A stretch of 64,000 nt of DNA, from contig NZ_JABXKJ010000213.1 in NCBI RefSeq assembly GCF_017115085.1, positions 1-64,000 of the forward strand. Reading direction: 5' to 3'. Positions within the stretch are counted from its first letter, which is position 1. Each line of letters starts with the position of its first letter. The stretch is from Nostoc sp. NMS7 (GTDB lineage: Bacteria; Cyanobacteriota; Cyanobacteriia; Cyanobacteriales; Nostocaceae). Below are positions 52,889 through 59,672 of this stretch, piece after piece. The notes under the pieces are model-generated. The model saw nothing but the letters and a program-made list of their open reading frames with translations, searched no databases and was not told where the DNA came from. Made by a program: the position numbers and the translations under genes.

Positions 52889-53635
52889 ATGTCACAATCT
52901 ATTCCCATTACCAGCGAAGATATTCTTCAACAAGTCAAGCTATCTTACAAAATACCTGAGATAGTTGAGCAAATAGTCAGCCGCAAAGTGATTATATCTA
53001 TTGCTGAAGAAACTGGTATAAAAGTTGAAACAGAAGAATTACAAAAAGCAGCAGACTTATTCCGCTTAATGAATAAACTCACCAGTGCTGAAGAGACTTG
53101 GGCTTGGTTGGAAAAACATAGTTTGTCATTAGATGATTTTGAAGCAATTGTCTATAATGGTGTTATTTTTGGAAAGTTAAGTCAACATCTGTTCACAGAT
53201 AAAATCGAACCATACTTCTTTGAAAATCAGTTGGACTACGCTGGCGTGGTAATGTATGAGGTTGTTTTAGATGATGAGGACTTGGCGCTAGAACTTTTCT
53301 ATGCTGTTAAGGAAGGTGAGATTAGTTTCTATGATGTGGCTCACAAATATATCCAGGATACTGAGTTACGCCGAAAAGGGGGATATCTGGGGATAGTTCA
53401 ACGCAAAGATTTAAAGCCAGAAATTTCTCCTGCTGTCTTTGCTGCTACACCCCCTCAGGTTCTAAAACCGATAGTGACCTCCAAGGGATTACATCTAATT
53501 TTTGTGGAGGAGATTATCCAGCCAGAGTTGGATAACAAACTGCGTAATCAAATTCTCACTGATTTGTTTGATGAGTGGATTAAACAACAGATTGAACCAG
53601 TTGAATTAGTGAAAAATTTTGACTTAGATAGTTAG
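52889..53635 (+). CDS. Parvulin-type peptidyl-prolyl isomerase of the export locus
   Basis: SurA/PrsA-like: an N-terminal helical chaperone part (LQQVKLSYKIPEIVEQIVSRK, LFRLMNKLTSAEETWAWL), then a parvulin domain with RRKGGYLGIVQRKDLKPEIS, VFAATPPQVLKPIVTSKGLHLIFVEEI. I start at the ATG at 52889 (MSQSIPITSEDIL), which has CAGGA at the right distance, rather than 11 codons upstream. 248 residues with no signal peptide. Its place after the exporter and adaptor suggests that it helps the precursors fold or mature before export, as seen in related cyanobacterial loci. Confidence 0.85.
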   Translation: MSQSIPITSEDILQQVKLSYKIPEIVEQIVSRKVIISIAEETGIKVETEELQKAADLFRLMNKLTSAEETWAWLEKHSLSLDDFEAIVYNGVIFGKLSQHLFTDKIEPYFFENQLDYAGVVMYEVVLDDEDLALELFYAVKEGEISFYDVAHKYIQDTELRRKGGYLGIVQRKDLKPEISPAVFAATPPQVLKPIVTSKGLHLIFVEEIIQPELDNKLRNQILTDLFDEWIKQQIEPVELVKNFDLDS

Positions 53636-53817
53636 ATGAGTAGGTTTACAGGTTTAGGTAAAAAACTAGTATAGTTTGCCTAATAAACTCTCACATATAA
53701 CGAGGGGTTTGCTGTTAGTCTAAACTATATGAATCCGATAGGAATCATATTTGATATTTGAAATATACATAGGTTAGGCAATGACCACCAAAATTCGGGT
53801 ATACTGGGCATTGTCTA

Positions 53818-53844
53818 CCCTACACTTAAGATTCAAGTGTAGGG
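53818..53844. terminator. Hairpin between the convergent export and precursor genes
   Basis: A perfect 10-bp stem CCCTACACTT / AAGTGTAGGG with a 7-nt loop, between the isomerase stop (53635) and the stop of the 51-aa peptide (53880). Probably bidirectional. Confidence 0.55.
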
Positions 53845-53879
53845 AGTTTCTTCAACAGTTATAAATCAAGGGTTTTTGA

Positions 53880-54035
53880 CTACCTTCTAATAATAATTAT
53901 TATTATGATAAGTCCTCCCCTAATATTGACAGCATCGCTTTCTGACAATTCTGTTAACTGATCTAAATAGCTTTCAGAATCAGAAGAAAATTCGTTTCTA
54001 ATCGCGGACAAATTATCAATTTTGATTTTAGCCAT
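53880..54035 (-). CDS. 51-aa double-glycine leader peptide with poly-isoleucine core
   Basis: Too short for routine ORF lists. The ATG at 54035 follows AGGAG with 8 nt spacing. The product begins MAKIKIDNLSAIRNEFSSDS, continues ESYLDQLTELSESDAVNIRGG and ends LIIIIIIIRR. The acidic leader with L-x3-L-x2-L spacing and GG at residues 40-41 is the form cut by C39 peptidases. The predicted core has seven isoleucines in a row and two terminal arginines. The Ile run is encoded by a self-complementary A/T microsatellite (TAATAATAATTATTATTA), so core length may vary. The exporter lies 245 bp beyond on the other strand. Function as a bacteriocin or signal is inferred. Confidence 0.7.
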   Translation of the reverse strand: MAKIKIDNLSAIRNEFSSDSESYLDQLTELSESDAVNIRGGLIIIIIIIRR

Positions 54036-54178
54036 TGGTTTATCTCCTTTGAATTTATTTTCGCAAGGATTAGTTTAGAAATCCGCTAATCCTCATAACT
54101 ACATATTTTCATTTATAAAGCTGTTAAGGCAACTAGATATAAGTTTTTTTTAATGACATAATTGTTTCAATACTGACA

Positions 54179-54292
54179 TTAATATAATTGAAGCCATAGT
54201 AATCCACCATGAGTCAAACTCATCTCCTCATCTGTGAGTTCATAGAGAATGCTTTCGGAAGGATTCAAGTCAGATATTGTAATTTTAGTCAT
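54179..54292 (-). CDS. 37-aa double-glycine leader peptide
   Basis: Too short for routine ORF lists. The ATG at 54292 follows GGAGT (10 nt). The product begins MTKITISDLNPSESILYELT and continues DEEMSLTHGG, then LLWLQLY and TAA. The leader start MTKITISDL and the ELTDEE-x4-HGG end are the classic form of small secreted cyanobacterial peptides. The predicted core is only seven residues, hydrophobic, with one Trp and one Tyr. It is the gene before the poly-Ile peptide on the same strand, with 143 bp between them. A longer core could be lost; the stop is clean in the sequence. Confidence 0.7.
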   Translation of the reverse strand: MTKITISDLNPSESILYELTDEEMSLTHGGLLWLQLY

Positions 54293-54492
54293 CTTGTAAT
54301 TTACTCCTTGGTAAAGTATTTTTTGAGAATTTAGCTTAAAAATGCCTCATCTCTATTGACATCATGGATGATTTACCCTGTTGTTGCAAGTTTTTTAGGA
54401 ATAGATAATGTGCCAAAATTAATACATTTATGTCTGATTCGATTCTTGATCATCTTTGATAAATAGATAAATTACGAAAAACTTATAAAAAA

Positions 54493-54520
54493 CTCAGCCC
54501 AATATTTACTTTGGGTTGAG
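54493..54520 (-). terminator. Rho-independent terminator of the Nif11/radical-SAM operon
   Basis: On the - strand CTCAACCCAA-AGTAAATA-TTGGGCTGAG is followed by TTTTTTATAAG. It lies 43 bp after the stop of the 60-aa gene and so ends the 55593-54563 transcript before the two small peptide genes. Confidence 0.85.
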
Positions 54521-54562
54521 ATGTAATAAATCTTAAAAATGAATAGTCTTGGAATATAATTA

Positions 54563-54745
54563 TTATTTATCGCTTTTCAAAATACCTGCTTCCTTTTCGA
54601 TGCGGTCTAGAGCTTTCTTTGCGCGAAAAACAATTCTCAAATAGGGTAACTGACTATTCCAAGCAGAACGAGGTAACAAGGGTTCTTGAGAGTCTGTAAA
54701 AGTTGTATTTTGTTCAGAAATAGAATCAGTGGAAATATTATTCAT
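54563..54745 (-). CDS. 60-aa protein at the end of the Nif11 operon, unknown
   Basis: Not recognised. MNNISTDSISEQNTTFTDSQ is polar; the second half, RIVFRAKKALDRIEKEAGIL, is a basic amphipathic helix. It starts 22 bp after the end of the broken maturase gene and is followed by a good terminator, so it is part of the same transcript. It might be an accessory protein of the peptide pathway, such as a binding or immunity protein, but nothing in the sequence shows this. Confidence 0.5.
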   Translation of the reverse strand: MNNISTDSISEQNTTFTDSQEPLLPRSAWNSQLPYLRIVFRAKKALDRIEKEAGILKSDK

Positions 54746-54767
54746 AAAAAAGCGATATTTGGAGTGT

Positions 54768-55167
54768 TTAATTACTGGAATTAACCAAAGATGGAACTAA
54801 CTCTGATTCGGCTTCCCACCCTTGCGGCCATTGAATGCGATCGCTAGTAAAATGAAGTGGATCGTTTTCAGGCCAAGGAGCATTTATTGGTTCCTCAATT
54901 AGCCCAAACTCCCCATTATCAAATGGGTTTCCATCCGCACGACGCTGAAGAAAAACTCGCTCTCGAATACCGCCTTTTTCCTGAGTGAGGGCGCGATGAT
55001 GACAATAAGGATTATTACCTCTCTTATCAAAAAAAACGTGAGAGGGCTTCTGCTGTGGAAAGTTCATTTGTCCTTGTATGCCCAGCACGAGAACCGCAGT
55101 GTTGACAGGCTAGATTACACTTGAGTGTAATTTCCCAAACTGCATAACTAATTCGGCGATAAGTCAT
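54768..55167 (-). pseudogene. Radical-SAM peptide maturase with internal deletion
   Basis: The ATG at 55167 starts MTYRRISYAVWEITLKCNLA, followed by CQHCGSRAGHTRTNELSTAEAL. The CNLACQHC stretch is the CxxxCxxC iron-sulfur motif of radical-SAM enzymes, and the whole segment resembles the N-terminus of maturases that act on Nif11-type precursors. The frame stops at 55027. Shifted by one base, the sequence continues RGNNPYCHHRALTQEKGGIR and DGNPFDNGEFGLIEEPINAP, which looks like the C-terminal SPASM-like end of the same family. About 250 central residues that should form the barrel are missing, so catalysis is impossible. The Nif11 precursor gene is directly upstream. Confidence 0.75.
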
Positions 55168-55260
55168 TAAAATACCCTCAATTCATTTTTCTAGAAAGGG
55201 ACGAACAAATTCCCATCCGTCCCTATAAGTTTCATCTGTTCTATTAGCAACAGAGGTTCC

Positions 55261-55593
55261 CTAAATTATGTCATCCACCCGAATAACTCCATACAACAGT
55301 TGGTATGGTGGCCGTACAACTCCATATAATGGTTGGATTTTATGTTTCCCAGTTAATCCACCAAAAACTGCTGCCAGTTCTTTTTCACTTAAATCCTTGA
55401 GTTCACTTTCCCCTTCGGCAGACTCTAGCAATTTAGCGGTATATTCTTCATACTCTTCTAGAGTGAAATCGTAGCCCGCAGCTTTAACTATTTGGCTACA
55501 TTCTTCTTTACTATTAACGCCTTGAATTTGATTACGAAATGCTTCATCATTTGCTAGCTTTTCGTAAAAACCTTTGACATGTTCTAGAGACAT
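55261..55593 (-). CDS. Nif11-type leader peptide precursor
   Basis: Precursor of a ribosomally made peptide. Residues 1-79 are a Nif11-like leader: MSLEHVKGFYEKLANDEAFR, then SQIVKAAGYDFTLEEYEEY and a cleavage region LSEKELAAVFGG (GG at 78-79). The core (80-110) has two similar units, PLYGVVRPP and LLYGVIRVDD. Repeated Tyr-Gly-Val-x-Arg cores are what Nif11-linked radical-SAM enzymes modify. AGGAG is 9 nt before the ATG. The maturase that should act on it, right downstream, is broken, so the peptide may now be exported unmodified or not at all. Confidence 0.88.
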   Translation of the reverse strand: MSLEHVKGFYEKLANDEAFRNQIQGVNSKEECSQIVKAAGYDFTLEEYEEYTAKLLESAEGESELKDLSEKELAAVFGGLTGKHKIQPLYGVVRPPYQLLYGVIRVDDII

Positions 55594-55689
55594 AATCTTT
55601 TACTCCTGAAATTACTTAACAGTTGGTAACTTTGTTGGAATATTGAACCGGCTTATTAGATAATTTTTCTTGGCCGTATTCAATAAAAA

Positions 55690-55896
55690 TTATGCTATGG
55701 TGATGGGGAAATATCCGAGAATGATTCTCAAACCACCATTAATGCCTTTTTTCTCTTCATCAGACAGATCTGACAAGGACTCTTGTGTATCTAAAACTTG
55801 GTTGCGTCGTGCAGATGCATGATCAACTGCCTCTGCAATCAAGTCTGCAATTTCAATTTGACTTTTGAGATGTCTTTGATTCATTTCTTTCGACAT
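55690..55896 (-). CDS. CTB-family bacteriocin-like precursor, 68 aa
   Basis: The leader HLKSQIEIADLIAEAVDHAS, then ARRNQVLDTQESLSDLSDEE and GG at residues 54-55, is shared with the precursor at 56662-56946 (SQIEI-x-DLI, RRN-x-VLD, SDEE). The core LRIILGYFPITIA is 13 residues and hydrophobic. AGGAGA precedes the ATG. It sits between the cysteine-rich gene and the Nif11 gene. Processing by the C39 exporter at 48331 is expected from the GG site. Confidence 0.85.
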   Translation of the reverse strand: MSKEMNQRHLKSQIEIADLIAEAVDHASARRNQVLDTQESLSDLSDEEKKGINGGLRIILGYFPITIA

Positions 55897-55973
55897 AATA
55901 ATCTCCTGAAATTACTTAATGAAATCTTTGTTAGAAAGTTCTTTCGCCTGACAAACCTAATCTGTGGTTGTGC

Positions 55974-56414
55974 TTAACCAGCAGCTAGTTTTGATACTTG
56001 AATTGCTAGTTCAGACGGATTGTAGTTATCTGTAATTACTTGCGGACAACGCATACAAGCTGCCTTGCCTTCTTGCTGCCACCACCGACAATCTCGGCGG
56101 ATAGAACAAGGAGGCAATTCCTCTGCGACTGCGGGTAATTTTTCGGCAATTTGTTTCGCTAGACGACAATCTTGTCCATCAAAATGCAGACAAGCTTTAG
56201 CGGCGCAAGGTGCTGCTGTGCGAAAAATTTCCGCAGGTGTAATTGGACTAGCTTTTGCTATCAGTTCATCGGTGATAGGTAGGGGCTGCTTGAGATAAGC
56301 TACACGGGGTTCTGCAACTGTTCCACTGATTATGCCGAAAACAACACTATCCTCAGATTCTGGTCTAGCACTGGGGCAAAGTGTAGTTTTATCCACAACA
56401 ATGTCTTCCATCAA
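55974..56414 (-). CDS. Cysteine-rich protein within the precursor cluster
   Basis: 146 residues, family not recognised. Eight cysteines at 13, 70, 75, 83, 103, 109, 120 and 123, with Cx4C, Cx7C, Cx5C and Cx2C spacings (CAAKACLHFDGQDC, CSIRRDC, CMRC). This could hold an iron-sulfur cluster or zinc. It has no GG leader and no signal peptide, so it is not a precursor; it may be an accessory redox or binding protein for peptide maturation. It is transcribed with the precursors. A terminal LAIQVSKLAAG follows the last cysteine pair. Confidence 0.65.
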   Translation of the reverse strand: MMEDIVVDKTTLCPSARPESEDSVVFGIISGTVAEPRVAYLKQPLPITDELIAKASPITPAEIFRTAAPCAAKACLHFDGQDCRLAKQIAEKLPAVAEELPPCSIRRDCRWWQQEGKAACMRCPQVITDNYNPSELAIQVSKLAAG

Positions 56415-56539
56415 TTGAGCCTCCAGTGGAGAGAATATTTATTAATACTCAGTTGGAGTATAGGAATCATATTTGATTTCTGAAAAAATCTCGGTAGTCT
56501 TGTAGTAGCCCTCTTGGCTAGAATATTGCAAAAAAATTG

Positions 56540-56615
56540 TAGGTTGGGTGGAGGCTTTGCGTAACCCAACATCCTGATAATCAGTTGGGTTGCGCTCTGC
56601 TCCACCCAACCTACC
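56540..56615. repeat. 76-bp palindromic repeat GTAGGTTGGGTGGAG...CTCCACCCAACCTAC
   Basis: Perfect 15-bp ends with AACCCAAC and GTTGGGTT as a second stem. It separates the large repeat-core precursor from the cysteine-rich gene. It is a widespread type of intergenic hairpin and may attenuate or process the transcript. Confidence 0.8.
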
Positions 56616-56661
56616 TACGTCTAATGCACTATTTTAGCCTAGAGGATTCACTACGTGCATT

Positions 56662-56946
56662 TCAAAAATTAAATACTGGTCCTATAGGATTTCCTATGAC
56701 TCCTATAGGATTTCCTATGACTCCTATAGGATTTGCTATGAGTCCTATAATAAAAGGCTTAATAAGAATGCCAGGTATTATACCTACTCCACCTGCAACG
56801 CTTTTTGCTTCCTCATCAGACATAGATAACAAAGCTTCTTCTGAATCCAAAACTTCGTTCCGACGTGTCACGGCATTTTTCACAGCATCATCAATCAAAT
56901 CGTTAATTTCAATTTGACTGTTATATTTTCTTTCTTTGGCTTCCAT
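56662..56946 (-). CDS. CTB-family precursor with tandem-repeat core, 94 aa
   Basis: Leader: SQIEINDLIDDAVKNAVTRR, then NEVLDSEEALLSMSDEE and GG at residues 52-53, strongly like the 68-aa precursor at 55690. The core (54-94) starts VGIIPGILIKPFIIGLIA and then repeats NPIGVIG three times before PVFNF. The repeat is a 21-bp tandem unit in the DNA (56680-56742). I start at the ATG at 56946 (MEAKERKYN), which has AGAGGA upstream, not at the frame's first codon nine residues earlier. It is the first gene of the precursor cluster. Confidence 0.85.
   Translation of the reverse strand: MEAKERKYNSQIEINDLIDDAVKNAVTRRNEVLDSEEALLSMSDEEAKSVAGGVGIIPGILIKPFIIGLIANPIGVIGNPIGVIGNPIGPVFNF
56680..56742. repeat. 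21-bp tandem repeat coding for the NPIGVIG core
   Basis: Three copies of TCCTATAGGATTTCCTATGAC; the third has two substitutions (GCTATGAG). The unit is seven codons, so the number of core repeats can change without a frameshift. Confidence 0.9.
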
Positions 56947-56974
56947 CTTGATTTTCCTCTGATTTTTGACCATT

Positions 56975-57369
56975 GATTAACTTTTAGGCAATTATACTAA
57001 TCAGTGTAATTGCCTTATATGTCCTCATCTTAGGAAAAAAGAAGCTACTCACTCTATATCTTAATAACTTTAAATTAGACAAAAATAAAACTTTTATGTC
57101 ACTAAAAAACGATAATTTTTGAGTTATCCCTATTTTTCTGTGGGGACATATATCAGTTATTCAAGCTATCAACTCTCGCATAGCAATTCAAATTCGATAT
57201 CTCAGGGAATTCGACCATTAACAAAAACATTTATGTCCCGAAAATATTGCCAACTGACAGAGGATATCTAATGTTTAGTTGATACATATCAACTTTAAAA
57301 CACATATAAACTCTAAAATGTCAAAATAACAAGCAATATTTGCCATAGCTCTAGACGATCGCACTATCA
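56975..57369. promoter_or_regulatory. Upstream region of the precursor cluster
   Basis: No gene is seen in about 395 A/T-rich bases. It must hold the promoter of the 56946 precursor reading left, and lies beyond the convergent trmB end on the right. No consensus sites could be assigned. Confidence 0.4.
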
Positions 57370-58020
57370 CTATTTATTCACAACTTCTCGCTTGACAAAC
57401 AAAGCTCGATAAACAGGTTCACCCTTTTTTTGCGTACTTATTTCTCGTTCTGTAGGGACTGGCAGGGGGTTTTCAGCCAACCATTCTTCTGTACCAATTT
57501 TCTCAAAAGCTGGATTTTCAGCAAAGCGATCGCGCATTTCCACAGCGACAAATTCCATATCTGATTGTAGAAATACAACGCAACCAACCGCCAGATAATT
57601 AGCTAATTCTGCCACTAGTTCTGGTTGGACTACACGACGTTTAGCATGGCGGGTTTTAAACCAAGGATCGGGGAATTGAATTGTCACGCGTTGTAAACTT
57701 CCTGGAGGGAGGGAAGATAAAAGTGAGTCCAGTGAGTTATTCACATTGCAAAACAAGTAGTGCAGGTTTGTTAAAGCCAACTCAGAACGTAATTTATTTG
57801 CCGCCACCACCAAAGGTTCCCGAATTTCTAAGCCTAGATAATTCCAGTTGGATTCTATCTGGGCCATATTCACCAAAAACTGTCCTTTAGCGCAGCCAAT
57901 ATCTAAATGTAGTGGTTGATTTGGCTTTGCATAAATGTTTTCCCAGTCAAGGGGACTTGCTGGTGTTTGATACTTTTTATTAAGTGGATTAACATGCTGG
58001 CGGACTCGGACTGTTGCCAA
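57370..58020 (-). CDS. trmB: tRNA (guanine-N7-)-methyltransferase
   Basis: Methylates G46 of tRNA using SAM. Motif I LDIGCAKGQFLVNMAQ (about 38-53), NYLGLEIREPLVVAAN, and the family signature RVTIQFPDPWFKTRHAKRRVVQPELV (about 110-140) with the catalytic Asp. 216 residues, normal. The start ATVRVRQHVNPLNK at 58020 is consistent with other cyanobacterial TrmB. It stands alone between the peptide locus and the ClC gene. Confidence 0.95.
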   Translation of the reverse strand: MATVRVRQHVNPLNKKYQTPASPLDWENIYAKPNQPLHLDIGCAKGQFLVNMAQIESNWNYLGLEIREPLVVAANKLRSELALTNLHYLFCNVNNSLDSLLSSLPPGSLQRVTIQFPDPWFKTRHAKRRVVQPELVAELANYLAVGCVVFLQSDMEFVAVEMRDRFAENPAFEKIGTEEWLAENPLPVPTEREISTQKKGEPVYRALFVKREVVNK

Positions 58021-58196
58021 AATTTGCTCTCCTTTACGTGAAAATATCCTGTGGTGTCACAAACGTTTGAAATTGTACTCAATTAGGAAGCGATCGCGCC
58101 CTGTAGACTAAAGATGATTCACTAAACTAAATAGCCTATACCATAAAAAGCGTAAACATTCAGTACTTTCCGTTTCACTCAATTAGGAAATAAGCA

Positions 58197-59532
58197 GTGT
58201 TACCAAACAAGCCCCCCGCTAACAATGAAACTCAACGCTGGACATTTGCTCAACTTTTTGGACTGGTAAAGCGTAATCCCCTAATGATTTCGGAGTGGGT
58301 AATCCTCTGGATACTTGTAGGGACTGCTGGTGGTCTATTTGCGGCGTTGTACTGGAATGTTTTAGAGTTTTTAACTCACAGACTCCAACGATTTGAGGGT
58401 TTTAGCCTGCTGATAGTGATGCCAGTTAGCGGTTTATTTATCGGTCTGGTGATTCATTTTTTGGGTAATCCGGGTGAAATCGCCGTGATTGTTGATAATA
58501 TCCATTTTCGTGGCGGACGCCTAGATGTTCGCAAAAATCCCTCAATGATTCTTGCTTCTCTAATTAGCATATCGGCAGGCGGTAGTGCTGGGCCAGAAGC
58601 ACCACTGGTACAGGTAACAGGTTCTTTTGGTACTTGGGTTGCCGATCGCTTAAAACTCCAAGGTGAAGACCTCAGAACTATTAGTTTAGCAGCGATGGCG
58701 GCTGGCTTCACTGCCTTGTTTGGCGCACCTCTTGGCGGTGCAATGTTCGCCCTGGAGATTTTGCACCATCAGCATATTGTGGAATATTATGAAGCCTTAA
58801 TGCCAGCCATTGTTTCGAGTTGCGCTAGTTATGTGGTGTTTGCAGCAATTACCCACTTGGGAATTGCCCCTACTTGGCATTTTCCTCAGTATCACCTAGA
58901 AAAGATTGATGATTTTGCGATCGCAATCATCTTCGGAATTATTGGGGCGGGGGCGGGATGGATTTTTATGGGGATTTTTCGGGGCTGTGATTGCCTTTTG
59001 GCAAGCCGTTTCACGTCTACCCATCTTTGCCCAGATTTCCGTCCCCATTTATGTACGCACAACACTAGCAGGATTGGGACTTGGCACTTTAGCAGTTTTA
59101 TTACCCCTGACGCGTTATTTTGGACATGAAGAGTTAGATTCAGTCCTCACTACTAGCTTTGGTGCTGTTTTTCTCTTAACTCTAGCTGTTGGTAAAATGG
59201 CTGCCATTAGCATTACGGTAACAGGTGGCTGGCGCGGTGGATTCATCATTCCCCTGTTTTTCACTGGTGCTTGTATTGGTAAAGCGGTAGTAGTCTTAAT
59301 TCCGGGACTTAATCCTGCCCTTGCCATGATTTGTACAATGGCGGCTGTGAATGCAGCCGTAACCCGCACACCTATAAGTACGACTTTGCTACTGTCAAAA
59401 CTGACTAACTTGAGTCCCTTTACGCCAATCCTTTTTGCCAGTTTGATTGGATTTTTTCTTGCCCCCAAAGTTCCCCTGATCGCATCTCAACTCAAATCCG
59501 AAAGAGAAGCTACCAATCAAACAAGTGCCTGA
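58197..59532 (+). pseudogene. ClC chloride channel/transporter with one-base frameshift
   Basis: The first frame (58197-59129) gives the N-terminal half: several helices, the pore motif GGSAGPEAPLVQVTG with the gating Glu, and GAPLGGAMFALEI. It leaves the ClC sequence after GWIFMGIFRG. From there a second frame continues with AVIAFWQAVSRLPIF and GGWRGGFIIPLFFTGACIG, then ends NQTSA at 59532. The join is a GGGG run at 58981-58984: with three G the reading is IFRAVIAFWQ. The whole would be about 444 residues, as expected for ClC. It is either a real slippage mutation or a sequencing error. Counted as a broken gene here. Confidence 0.85.
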
Positions 59533-59672
59533 GTTAGCTGCCCAGGCATAAAAAAGCAATATATGCTAAGATTGTATCAAATTATAGCAATTATTCAAGA
59601 GCAATTTAGAATAATTTTGCGCTTTGTTGAGTAAAAAAGCTAAAATCTACGATTTTTGGAGATTTTTAGGTT

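Noticed and set aside
56411-56605. 64-codon - strand frame before the cysteine-rich gene
   Set aside because: It largely spans the 76-bp palindromic repeat and has no GG leader or other motif.
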